Assembly: GCA_036562635.1 (NCBI GenBank)
Contig: DATCJU010000143.1
Span: 43,188-107,187 of the forward strand
Source of the DNA: DATCJU01 sp036562635
Lineage (GTDB): Bacteria; Actinomycetota; Actinomycetes; Mycobacteriales; Pseudonocardiaceae
Reading direction: 5' to 3'
Length of the DNA stretch: 64,000 nucleotides
Positions 34,827-42,904 of this stretch are shown piece by piece. Position 1 is the first letter of the stretch. Each line of letters starts with the position of its first letter. Position numbers and translations under genes: made by a program. Below the pieces are notes generated by a model. It was not told the origin of the DNA and did no database searches. It worked only from the letters and a program-made list of their open reading frames with translations.

Positions 34827-34885
34827 CACGGCGCCCGCACCCCGTGACCGGAACCTCTCCGGCCCGACGGGGTGCGGGCGCCGTG
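34827..34885 (+). terminator. Hairpin terminator after the L,D-transpeptidase gene
   Basis: A perfect 19-bp stem (34827-34845 with 34867-34885; left arm CACGGCGCCCGCACCCCGT) with a 21-nt loop, 13 nt after the stop. The following stretch to 35187 has no gene that I can support. Confidence 0.75.
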
Positions 34886-35187
34886 GCGCGTCCCGAGGGC
34901 CCGCCGCGGAGACGGCGCTCGATCTCCGGCCTGCGCGTCACCCGGGTGAGCACGGGGCGCCGGTGGCGTCACCACGCCGGTTGAGCGCTGTCACCGTCGG
35001 TGGGCTCGGTGGCACGACAGGAGAAGAACCAGGCACGAACGGGCGATTCGGGCAGCGGCCGCAGGGTACCCGTGGGAAAGCCGGGACGCGGTGCCCGGAC
35101 CAGTGGGGCACGGTCCCGTGACCACGTGCGGAGAACCTGCCTCTTCCGGAGACCACGAACGGCGGAGACGCCGGTGAGGAGGACCCG
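34886..35187. other. Intergenic region upstream of the CBS protein
   Basis: About 300 bp with no convincing coding sequence or conserved structure. Only the ribosome site GAGGAGG for the CBS gene near 35175 is recognisable. Confidence 0.5.
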
Positions 35188-35640
35188 ATGACCACTGCCC
35201 GCGACATCATGCACGAGGGCGCCCAGTGCATCCGGGAGGACCAGAACCTGCAGGAGGCCGCGCGGATGATGCGTGACCTCGATGTGGGGTCACTCCCGAT
35301 CTGTGGGAACGACAACCGCCTCAAGGGCATGATCACCGACCGTGACATCGTCGTCCGCTGTTGTGCCGAGGGACGGGATCTGACGACCACCCGGGCCGGT
35401 GAACTGGCCCAGGGCACCCCGTACTGGGTTGACGCCGACGCCGACATCCGTGAGGTGCTCCAGGTGATGGAGCAGCACCAGGTCCGGCGCATGCCGGTGA
35501 TCGAGAACCACCAGCTCGTGGGGATCATCAGCGAGTCCGACCTGGCCCGCAACCTGTCCGACGAACAGCTCGCCGAGTTCGTGCAACGCATCTACGCCGA
35601 GGCCGGGGGCCACGTCACGACCGGCGGGAACATCCGCTAG
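35188..35640 (+). CDS. Tandem CBS-domain protein (Hrp1-like)
   Basis: 150-aa protein made almost entirely of a Bateman pair. CBS1: ARDIMHEGAQCIREDQNLQE, VGSLPICGNDNRLKGMITDRDI. CBS2: ADADIREVLQVMEQHQVRRMPV, HQLVGIISESDLARNL. Such stand-alone pairs bind adenine nucleotides or metals and resemble the hypoxic response protein Hrp1. The partner is unknown. The ATG has GAGGAGG 7 nt upstream. It is a single gene isolated by terminators on both sides. Confidence 0.9.
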   Translation: MTTARDIMHEGAQCIREDQNLQEAARMMRDLDVGSLPICGNDNRLKGMITDRDIVVRCCAEGRDLTTTRAGELAQGTPYWVDADADIREVLQVMEQHQVRRMPVIENHQLVGIISESDLARNLSDEQLAEFVQRIYAEAGGHVTTGGNIR

Positions 35641-35657
35641 CCGGTGAGCTCACCCCT

Positions 35658-35705
35658 CCCACGGTGACGCCCCCGTGAGCCGACTCACGGGGGCGTCACC
35701 GTGGG
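35658..35705 (+). terminator. Very long hairpin terminator after the CBS gene
   Basis: A perfect 22-bp stem (35658-35679 with 35684-35705; core GACGCCCCCGTGAG) with a 4-nt loop CCGA, 18 nt after the stop. No U-tract. Confidence 0.85.
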
Positions 35706-35788
35706 TTGACTCGTTCGGGTGCTCTGCGTCACGAGGCGGTCACGTCAGGGACCGGTGAGGCACAGGGGCGGAAAGCCACTGTGCGACC

Positions 35789-37504
35789 ATGTTCCTCGCG
35801 ATGGCCGCGATCCCTTCTCTTCCTCGACCCAGCACCGCCGGTTCTGCGGTGCGAACCGCCGCTAGCCACCCTATGCCCCGGAGCGAGAGACAGAGACGAC
35901 AGCGGCCACCCGGCTCGACATCCGCCGAGCCACACCCGGACGAGCCGGAGCCCACGGACGAGGACGGCATCGAGCTGCGGGGCCGGCAGAACGGTGAGGT
36001 GCGGCCGGTGCCCCAGCAGGCCTCCGCGTCCGAAGCCGGGCGGCGCAGCCCGTTCCCCGCCCGCACCACGCTGCTCGGTCTGTTCGGCTGCTCCCTGGTG
36101 TCCCTGGGGGCGGTCGGTGCCGGCAGCATCCCGGTCCACGACCCGCTGCTGTCCGGTACCGCGCTCACCTGGGTCCGGTTCGGGCACGGCAAGGACCTGG
36201 CCACCGCCGTGCTGTACTGCGGTCTTGCGCTCGTGGTCTGGGCCTGGGTCCGTCTGGGCCGGATGGTGCACGCCAGGCAGGTCCACGCCCGCGGGGTGCT
36301 GGCAGCCGTGGCCGCATGGACCGCTCCTCTGCTGTTGGCGCCCCCGCTGTTCAGCCGGGACGTCTACAGCTACCTGGGGCAGGGCAACCTCGCCCTCCAC
36401 GGGCTCGACCCCTACGAGGTGGGGCCGTCCGCGTTGCCCGGCCCGCTCGCCGACAACGTGGGCTGGTTGTGGCAGAACACCCCCGCCCCCTACGGTCCCC
36501 TGTTCGTCCTGCTGGCCAAGGGGGTCGTCGCGGTCACCGGTCAGGGGCTGGTCAGCGGGGTCATCCTGATGCGGCTGGTCATGGTGACCGGGCTCGTCCT
36601 GTTGTGCTGGTCGTTGCCCGGGCTTGTCCGCCACCTGGGCGGACGCACCTCGGTGGCACTGTGGCTGACCGCCGCCAACCCCCTGCTGCTGGTCCACCTG
36701 GTCGGTGGGCCGCACAACGACCTGCTCATGGTCGGCCTGCTCGGCACCGGCGTGTTGCTCGTGCTGGACCGCAGGCCCGTCGCGGGTATCGCCGTGGTGA
36801 CCCTGGCCACCGCGGTGAAGGCCACCGCAGCCGTGGCCCTGCCCTTCCTGGTGTGGATCTGGGCGAAGCGTGTCACGGGCACCCCGGTCAACCGGTTCGT
36901 CAAGACGACCGCCGCCGGGCTGGGCGTCTTCACCGTCACGTTCGCCGCCTGCACCGTCGCCGCCGGCGTGGGCCTGGGGTGGATCGGTGCGCTGAGCGGC
37001 TCCTCGGCCATCGTCAACTGGCTGTCGCTGCCCACGGCGGCTGGCCTGCTGGTGCACAGTGCGGTCGACCTGTTCGTCACGGTCGACTCGGCACCGTTCC
37101 TGGCGGTGGGCCGCACCCTGGGCTCGCTGTTGCTGGTCGTGATCGCGGTCCGTCAGTGGTGGGCGGCCCGGGAAGGTGGTCCCGACGCGCTGCGCCGGTG
37201 CGCCCTGGTGCTGCTGGCCGTGGCTGCGCTGTCCCCCGCCACCCTGCCGTGGTACTTCAGCTGGGCGCTGGTCCTGGCCGCTGCCCTGGCCTGGAACCTG
37301 CCCGCGCTGGTCACGGCGGCGCTGGCCTCGGTGTGGCTGCTGCTGGTGACCTTCCCCAACGGGGACACCGCCCTGTACTCGTGGGGTTACCTGGTCGGTG
37401 CCCTGCTGGCCTCGGTGCTGGCCGCGGTGTCCCTGGTCCGCCCGGACCCGCTCGGACTGTCCCGGTCCGGCACCCCGGCCGACACGGGCCCGGCACACCA
37501 CTGA
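35789..37504 (+). CDS. mptA: Alpha-(1->6)-mannopyranosyltransferase MptA
   Basis: Polyprenyl-phosphate-mannose-dependent GT-C glycosyltransferase that elongates the alpha-1,6-mannan core of lipomannan. Up to 571 aa with about 12-13 membrane segments. The extracytoplasmic loop after the first segments has PPLFSRDVYSYLGQGNLALH, including the catalytic-type Asp of the family, then LDPYEVGPSALPG and NTPAPYGPLFVLLAKG. The N-terminal 85 residues are hydrophilic. Start uncertain: ATG 35789, or ATG 35873 (MPRSERQRRQ, 543 aa). Neither has a clear ribosome site. Position matches Rv2174. Confidence 0.92.
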   Translation: MFLAMAAIPSLPRPSTAGSAVRTAASHPMPRSERQRRQRPPGSTSAEPHPDEPEPTDEDGIELRGRQNGEVRPVPQQASASEAGRRSPFPARTTLLGLFGCSLVSLGAVGAGSIPVHDPLLSGTALTWVRFGHGKDLATAVLYCGLALVVWAWVRLGRMVHARQVHARGVLAAVAAWTAPLLLAPPLFSRDVYSYLGQGNLALHGLDPYEVGPSALPGPLADNVGWLWQNTPAPYGPLFVLLAKGVVAVTGQGLVSGVILMRLVMVTGLVLLCWSLPGLVRHLGGRTSVALWLTAANPLLLVHLVGGPHNDLLMVGLLGTGVLLVLDRRPVAGIAVVTLATAVKATAAVALPFLVWIWAKRVTGTPVNRFVKTTAAGLGVFTVTFAACTVAAGVGLGWIGALSGSSAIVNWLSLPTAAGLLVHSAVDLFVTVDSAPFLAVGRTLGSLLLVVIAVRQWWAAREGGPDALRRCALVLLAVAALSPATLPWYFSWALVLAAALAWNLPALVTAALASVWLLLVTFPNGDTALYSWGYLVGALLASVLAAVSLVRPDPLGLSRSGTPADTGPAHH

Positions 37505-37521
37505 GTCCGGGACGAGATCGG

Positions 37522-37558
37522 GGCCGGCCCACCCGCTCCAGCGACAAGTGGGCCGGCC
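37522..37558. terminator. Hairpin between convergent mptA and the Rv2175c-like gene
   Basis: An 11-bp stem, GGCCGGCCCAC (37522-37532) with GTGGGCCGGCC (37548-37558), and a 15-nt loop, 18 nt after the mptA stop. Confidence 0.65.
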
Positions 37559-37622
37559 GGAACCGTCGTGGAACGCGCTGCGCGCCCTGGTGTCTCCCCG
37601 ACGTGGAGGAGGTCGGTGTCGG

Positions 37623-37997
37623 CTAGAAGCCCATGGCCTGGGCGCGCCGCTTCACCTCACGACCGCGGTTGGAGCGCAGCGCCTCGATGGGGCTGCCCGG
37701 CAACGACTCGTCCTCGGTGAACAACCAGCGCAGGATCTCCTCGTCGTTGTAGCCGTTGTCCCGCAACAGGGTGATGGTCCCGGAGAGGCCCTTCACCACG
37801 CTGTTGCCGTTGAGGAAGGCCTCCGGGACGACGTACTCGCCGTCCCGCCGGGTCGCGAGGAGCTGACCGTCGCGAATCATCTGGTGCACCCGGCTGACGG
37901 ACGATCCGATACGTTCGGCGACTGCACGCAGAGGAAGTACGGCCACCTCCGGGCCGAGTACATCCGGGGCGACTGGGATCGCACTCACAACCGCCAC
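37623..37997 (-). CDS. Rv2175c-family DNA-binding protein
   Basis: 124-aa regulator with a winged helix-turn-helix near the N-terminus: VAERIGSSVSRVHQMIRDGQ, LLATRRDGEYVVPEAFL. A C-terminal domain, GYNDEEILRWLFTEDESLPG, is shared with the M. tuberculosis orthologue. Rv2175c is a known substrate of the kinase PknL, and phosphorylation at its N-terminus releases DNA. The divergent neighbour here is the PknL-type kinase, so the regulatory pair is conserved. The start is GTG at 37997, 67 bp from the kinase start, so their promoters overlap. Confidence 0.88.
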   Translation of the reverse strand: MAVVSAIPVAPDVLGPEVAVLPLRAVAERIGSSVSRVHQMIRDGQLLATRRDGEYVVPEAFLNGNSVVKGLSGTITLLRDNGYNDEEILRWLFTEDESLPGSPIEALRSNRGREVKRRAQAMGF

Positions 37998-38050
37998 GAT
38001 GCCACATCCTCGGCCCGGGTGCCGTGCACCAACCGGGTCAAGGTGCTCCG

Positions 38051-38056
38051 TACGAT
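38051..38056 (+). promoter_or_regulatory. -10 element for leaderless pknL mRNA
   Basis: TACGAT, 8 nt before the GTG at 38065; no Shine-Dalgarno sequence between. Confidence 0.5.
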
Positions 38057-38064
38057 CGACGGTC

Positions 38065-40194
38065 GTGGACCGCCGGGGGGCTGAACTGATCGGAACAGTG
38101 CTGGAGCGTCGCTATCGGGTCGACGCGCTGCTCGCACGCGGTGGCATGTCCGCCGTGTACCGCGGGGTGGACACCAGGCTGGACCGCCCCGTGGCCATCA
38201 AGGTGATGGATTCCCGGTTCTCCGGGGACCGCAACTTCACCGACAGGTTCGTCCGGGAGGCCCGGGCCACGGCACGACTGCACCACCCAGGCATCGTCGC
38301 GGTCCACGACCAGGGCGTGGACCACCGCCCCGACGGCGACCACGTGTTCCTGGTCATGGAGCTGGTCGAGGGCGGCACGCTGCGGGACCTGCTGCAGGAG
38401 CGCGGCCGGCTCCCGGTGCCGGTGGCGTTGAGCGTGCTGGAACAGGTGCTGTCCGCGCTGGCGGTGGCACACCGTCACGGCCTGGTGCACCGGGACGTCA
38501 AGCCGGAGAACATGCTCATCAGCCGGGGCGGCGCGGTCAAGGTGGCCGACTTCGGGCTGGTGCGAGCCGTGGCCGAGGCCGGCACCACCAGTGACAGCGT
38601 CATCCTGGGCACCGTGGCCTACCTGTCGCCCGAGCAGGTGGCGACCGGTGCCGCGGACGCCCGCAGCGACGTCTACTCGGCGGGCATCGTGCTCTACGAG
38701 ATGCTCACCGGGGCCCCGCCGTACACCGGGGACACCGCGCTGTCGATCGCCTACCGTCATGTCAACAACGACGTGCCCGCCCCCAGCACGGTGGTACCGG
38801 AGCTGCCGACGGCCCTGGACGAGCTGGTGGTGAGCGCGACACGGCGGGATCCGACGCAGCGACCGGCCGACGCCGCGGCGTTCCTCATGGCCCTGCAGCG
38901 GGTACGCAGTGCGCTGCGGATTCCCCGGGTGCAGGTCCCCGCCCCCGCCCCACGCCGGCCCGAGCCGACGCCGGAGGCCGGGCAGGAGCGGCCGAGCCCG
39001 GCCGACGTGGAGGAAGCACCCACCGAGACCCGGATCGACCCCTCCGCCACCGAGCCACCGACGGAACGGATCGGGGCCGCCGACATCGACGGCCCCACCG
39101 CACGGTTCACCCCCGTCTCCGGCCCCGAACAGGAGGGGAAGACGAACCCGCCGCACCGCCGCCCCGGCCCCATCGGCCCACAGGGCACCCGGGCACTGTC
39201 CCGGGCCGAGCTGGGCATGGTCCCGGTGCCCGGCCCCCCGTCGGCCACGCCCTCCGAACCCGAGCCCCCGGCCGGTGCCTCCACCTACCAGCAGATGCGC
39301 CGCCGGGGACGCCGCACGGTCGTCCTGTGGTCGGTGGTGGTGCTGCTGCTCGCCGCGACCATCGGAGTCGGTGCATGGTGGCTGGGCAGCGGGCGCTGGA
39401 CGTCCGTCCCGCGGGTCGACGGCCTGGACCGGACGGCCGCGGTGCAGGCGTTGCAGGACGCGGACCTGGCGCCCAAGGTCGTCGAGCAGCACAACGACAC
39501 GGTGCCGGCCGGGAGGATCATCCGGATCGAGCCCGAGGCCGGCGCCCGGGTACTGCGCGGCTCCGAGGTCACGCTCACGGTGTCCAAGGGCCATCCGAAG
39601 GTGCCCACCGTGCTGGAGGGCACCTCCCTGGCCGAGGCCGAGGACCTGATCCGAGCGGCCCAGCTGCGACCGGTGCACGACGGGTCCACCGACGAGTACC
39701 ACGCCAGCGTGCCCAAGGGCACGGTGATCAGGCTCGATCCGCCGGCGGGCACCGAGCTGACCCTCGACGCGCCGGTGACGGTCGTGCTGAGTAAGGGCCC
39801 GCCGCCCACCCCGGTGCCCGACGTACGGAACATGCCACGGGACCAGGCGTTCGCCACCCTGCAGCAGCACGGGTTCGAGCCGAACGACGCCGGGGCCCAG
39901 TTCTCCGACCAGGTGGACGGGGGCAAGGTCATCACCACCAACCCGGCACCGGGCACCCTGGTGGACGCCGAGGGGAGCCGCAGGGTCGACGTGGTGATCT
40001 CCAACGCGGTGACCGTGCCGGACGTGACGAACACCGACCTGGCCACCGCGCAGCAGCAGCTCGCAGCGCTGCAGCTGCAGGTCCAGCCCCGGGGGTTCAA
40101 CCCCGGCCCGGGCAGCCGGGTGGTGGCCCAGGGCACTCCGCCGGGCACGCGGGTACCCCCGGGCTCGGTGATCGAGCTGTTCGTGTTCCCGTGA
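38065..40194 (+). CDS. pknL: PASTA-domain Ser/Thr protein kinase at the pknL locus
   Basis: Membrane kinase of 709 aa. The catalytic domain has the glycine loop LARGGMSAVYRG, ATP Lys46 in VAIKVMD, catalytic Asp144 in VHRDVKPEN, and Asp162 of DFG. A Pro/Glu-rich juxtamembrane region (about 285-415), one membrane segment (418-440) and four PASTA repeats (446-709) follow. PASTA repeats bind peptidoglycan fragments or lipid II. By position next to the Rv2175c-like gene it is PknL, but to my knowledge mycobacterial PknL is much shorter and lacks PASTA repeats, so this version looks PknB-like. The start is GTG at 38065, leaderless pattern. Confidence 0.92.
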   Translation: MDRRGAELIGTVLERRYRVDALLARGGMSAVYRGVDTRLDRPVAIKVMDSRFSGDRNFTDRFVREARATARLHHPGIVAVHDQGVDHRPDGDHVFLVMELVEGGTLRDLLQERGRLPVPVALSVLEQVLSALAVAHRHGLVHRDVKPENMLISRGGAVKVADFGLVRAVAEAGTTSDSVILGTVAYLSPEQVATGAADARSDVYSAGIVLYEMLTGAPPYTGDTALSIAYRHVNNDVPAPSTVVPELPTALDELVVSATRRDPTQRPADAAAFLMALQRVRSALRIPRVQVPAPAPRRPEPTPEAGQERPSPADVEEAPTETRIDPSATEPPTERIGAADIDGPTARFTPVSGPEQEGKTNPPHRRPGPIGPQGTRALSRAELGMVPVPGPPSATPSEPEPPAGASTYQQMRRRGRRTVVLWSVVVLLLAATIGVGAWWLGSGRWTSVPRVDGLDRTAAVQALQDADLAPKVVEQHNDTVPAGRIIRIEPEAGARVLRGSEVTLTVSKGHPKVPTVLEGTSLAEAEDLIRAAQLRPVHDGSTDEYHASVPKGTVIRLDPPAGTELTLDAPVTVVLSKGPPPTPVPDVRNMPRDQAFATLQQHGFEPNDAGAQFSDQVDGGKVITTNPAPGTLVDAEGSRRVDVVISNAVTVPDVTNTDLATAQQQLAALQLQVQPRGFNPGPGSRVVAQGTPPGTRVPPGSVIELFVFP

Positions 40195-40221
40195 CCGTGC
40201 GCCGCTCCCGGCGTACGGACG

Positions 40222-40258
40222 ACGGGGGCGGGCCCACCGTCGGCGGGCCCGCCCCCGT
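40222..40258. terminator. Hairpin between convergent pknL and aroG
   Basis: A perfect 14-bp stem, ACGGGGGCGGGCCC (40222-40235) with GGGCCCGCCCCCGT (40245-40258), and a 9-nt loop. It ends 26 nt before the aroG stop. Confidence 0.75.
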
Positions 40259-40284
40259 GTTCCCGTGCTGTCTGTCGGTACCGG

Positions 40285-41661
40285 TCAGGAACGCAGCATC
40301 TCGGCGACCAGGAAGGCCAGCTCCAGCGACTGCTGGGTGTTCAGCCGCGGGTCGCAGGCCGTCTCGTAGCGGCCGGCCAGGTCGCTGTCGGAGATCTCCT
40401 GGGCACCACCCAGGCACTCGGTGACGTCCTCACCGGTGAGCTCGACGTGGATGCCGCCGGGGTGGGTGCCCAGGGCACGGTGCACCTCGAAGAAGCCCTG
40501 CACCTCGTCGACGATGCGGTCGAAGTGCCGGGTCTTGTAACCGGTGGACGACTCGTGGGTGTTGCCGTGCATGGGGTCGCACTGCCAGATCACCGAGTGC
40601 CCCGAGGCGGTGACCTTCTCCACGATGGGAGGCAGCACGTCCCGCACCTTCTGGTTGCCCATGCGGCTGATCAGGGTCAGCCGGCCCGGCACGTTGTCCG
40701 GGTTGAGCCGCTCGGCGTACTCGACGGCCTGCTCGGGGGTGGTGGTCGGCCCGATCTTCAGGCCGATCGGGTTGGCCATCAGCTCGGCGAAGGCGATGTG
40801 CGCACCGTCCAGCTGCCGGGTCCGCTCCCCGATCCACAGGAAGTGGGCCGACAGGTCGTAGAGCTTGCCGTTCTCCAGGCGCAGCATCGCCCGCTCGTAG
40901 TCCAGGACCAGCGCCTCGTGGCTGGCGTAGAACTCGACCGTGTGCAGGCTGGAGTCGTCGACACCGCAGGCCGCCATGAACCGCAGACCCCGGTCGATCT
41001 CGTTGGCCAGCGCCTCGTAACGCTCACCGGCCCGCGAGTTGAGCACGAAGTCCTTGTTCCAGTCGTGCACCCGGTGCAGGTCGGCCATGCCCGCGCTGGT
41101 CAGGGCGCGTACCAGGTTCATCGCCGCACCGGCGTTGGCGTAGGCCCGGATCATCCGGGAGGGGTCGTGCCGACGTGCTTCCAGGGTGGGGGTCAGGGAG
41201 TTGACCATGTCACCCCGGTACGACGGCAGGCCGAGCGCGTCGGTGTCCGACGAGCGCGGCTTGGCGTACTGTCCGGCGATCCGCCCCACCTTCACCACGG
41301 GCAGGCTCGCCCCGTAGGTGAGCACGACCGCCATCTGCAGCAGGGTGCGGATGTTGGCGCGGATGTGCGACTCCGTGTTGTCCGCGAAGGTCTCCGCGCA
41401 GTCCCCGCCCTGCAGCAGGAAGGCCCGGCCGTTGGCGACGTCGGCCAGCCGCTGCTGGAGCCGGTCGACCTCTGCCGGCACGGTGATCGGCGGAACGCTC
41501 TCCAGCACCGCCCGTACCAGGCGCACCTGCTCGGGGTCCGGCCAGGACGGCTGCTGCGCGGCGGGCCGCGCGAGGGCGTCGTCGAGCCGAGCACGAAGTT
41601 CTGGGGGTAGCGGCGGCAACTCCGGTAGTGCGTCAACCGGCACATCCACGGTCCAGTTCAC
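40285..41661 (-). CDS. aroG: Class II 3-deoxy-7-phosphoheptulonate (DAHP) synthase
   Basis: First enzyme of the shikimate pathway, joining phosphoenolpyruvate and erythrose 4-phosphate. 458 aa, class II (plant/mycobacterial type). Conserved parts: LLQGGDCAETF with a metal-ligand Cys, VKVGRIAGQYAKPRSSDTD, SHEALVLDYERAM, LIGERTR-like WIGERTRQLDGAHI, QCDPMHGNTHES and GGIHVELTGEDVTEC. The GTG at 41661 gives VNWTVDVP and has TACCCT 7 nt upstream (leaderless). Corresponds to Rv2178c. Confidence 0.95.
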   Translation of the reverse strand: MNWTVDVPVDALPELPPLPPELRARLDDALARPAAQQPSWPDPEQVRLVRAVLESVPPITVPAEVDRLQQRLADVANGRAFLLQGGDCAETFADNTESHIRANIRTLLQMAVVLTYGASLPVVKVGRIAGQYAKPRSSDTDALGLPSYRGDMVNSLTPTLEARRHDPSRMIRAYANAGAAMNLVRALTSAGMADLHRVHDWNKDFVLNSRAGERYEALANEIDRGLRFMAACGVDDSSLHTVEFYASHEALVLDYERAMLRLENGKLYDLSAHFLWIGERTRQLDGAHIAFAELMANPIGLKIGPTTTPEQAVEYAERLNPDNVPGRLTLISRMGNQKVRDVLPPIVEKVTASGHSVIWQCDPMHGNTHESSTGYKTRHFDRIVDEVQGFFEVHRALGTHPGGIHVELTGEDVTECLGGAQEISDSDLAGRYETACDPRLNTQQSLELAFLVAEMLRS

Positions 41662-41668
41662 GCCTATC

Positions 41669-41674
41669 AGGGTA
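41669..41674 (-). promoter_or_regulatory. -10 element for leaderless aroG mRNA
   Basis: TACCCT on the minus strand, 7 nt (GATAGGC) before the GTG at 41661. Confidence 0.5.
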
Positions 41675-41836
41675 GGGCGTGGGTCAGGCTTCCCCCTTTT
41701 CGGGAGTGGTCTCCCAGGATGTGGACGAGGCCGGGACGCACCCGAAGGACGGCACCTCTCCAGGACGGTCGGGCACACCGTGGCGGTCGATCGACGAGCG
41801 CGCCGGGGGATTTTTCCGACCTACTGACGAGACAGG

Positions 41837-41842
41837 CAAGAT
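41837..41842 (+). promoter_or_regulatory. -10-like element before the DUF2891 gene
   Basis: CAAGAT, 6 nt before the GTG at 41849. It is part of a small palindrome (GGCAAGATCTTGCC, 41835-41848) that touches the start codon. No ribosome site. Confidence 0.4.
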
Positions 41843-41848
41843 CTTGCC

Positions 41849-42898
41849 GTGACTACCCTTGACGAGCCCACCATCGCCGGACTGTTGGCGACGGCCGTGG
41901 CGAACGTACGGCGCGAGTACCCGGTGCACTGGACACACCACATCCACTCCGCCGAGGAGCTGGTGCCCCAACGGGTGCTGCACCCGGTGTTCGCCGGCTC
42001 CTACGACTGGCACTCCTGCGTGCACCAGACGTGGCTGGCGGTCCGGCTCCTGCGGCTGTACCCGCGGGCCGAGGGCGCGGAGATCGCCGTGTCGACGCTG
42101 GACGAGCTGGTCACCGCCGAGGGATGTGCGGTGGAAGCGGAGTTCTTCCGCTCCCCGGCCGGGGCGTACTGGGAACGCCCCTACGGCTGGGCGTGGTTGC
42201 TCCTGCTCGACGCCGAACTCCGCCACTGGGTCCGCCACGACCCGAACCACGAGTGGAGCGCGGCCGCCGCGCGCTGGCAGGCGGCCCTGCGCCCGCTGGC
42301 CGAGGTGGTGCGCTCGCGTTTCCTGACCTGGTTGCCCTCCGCCCGGTTCCCGGTACGTGCGGGGGTGCACAGCAACACGGCGTTCGCCCTGGGACTGGTG
42401 TTGGACGCGGCACGCTCCGGCGAGGACACCGAACTGGCCGCCGCCTGCGAACGCGCCGCACAGCGGTGGTACTGCGCCGACGAGAACTACGGCGGGTTCG
42501 AACCGGACGCGGTGGACTTCCTCTCCCCCGCCCTGGTGGAGGCCGACCTGATGCGCCGGGTGCTCGACCGGGACGCCTTCACCGCCTGGTTCGAACGTTT
42601 CCTGCCCGACCTGGACCAGGCACGGTGGACGGTGCTGCGGGAACCGGTGCCGGTCGACGACCCGGCCGATCCGCTGGGCTCCCACCTGGCCGGGCTGGCG
42701 TTGTCCCGGGCCTGGTGCTGGAAGGCGGTCGCCGCGGCGCTGCCCACCGACCACAGGTTCGCTTCCCTGGCTCGCACCGCTGCCCGGCAACACACCGAAT
42801 ACGGCCTGCGATACGTGTTCGGGCACGGTTACGCCGCCGAACACTGGCTCGGCACCTTCGCCGCCTACCTGGAGTTGGGAGCACTCGCTACGGGGTGA
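41849..42898 (+). CDS. DUF2891 family protein
   Basis: Soluble 349-aa protein that I recognise as DUF2891. Family-like segments: HPVFAGSYDWHSCVHQTWLAVRLLRLYP, shortened here to its key residues SYDWHSCVH; FLTWLPSARFPVRAGVHSNTA, key residues RAGVHSNTAFAL; and ENYGGFEPDAVDFLSPALVE with its conserved Asp/Phe/Ser. The regular alpha-helical pattern and conserved His/Trp/Asp suggest an alpha/alpha-barrel enzyme, perhaps acting on a sugar, but no activity is established. The start is GTG without a ribosome site. It ends 6 nt before the next gene, so the two form a unit. Confidence 0.75.
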   Translation: MTTLDEPTIAGLLATAVANVRREYPVHWTHHIHSAEELVPQRVLHPVFAGSYDWHSCVHQTWLAVRLLRLYPRAEGAEIAVSTLDELVTAEGCAVEAEFFRSPAGAYWERPYGWAWLLLLDAELRHWVRHDPNHEWSAAAARWQAALRPLAEVVRSRFLTWLPSARFPVRAGVHSNTAFALGLVLDAARSGEDTELAAACERAAQRWYCADENYGGFEPDAVDFLSPALVEADLMRRVLDRDAFTAWFERFLPDLDQARWTVLREPVPVDDPADPLGSHLAGLALSRAWCWKAVAAALPTDHRFASLARTAARQHTEYGLRYVFGHGYAAEHWLGTFAAYLELGALATG

Positions 42899-42904
42899 CG
42901 ACAC

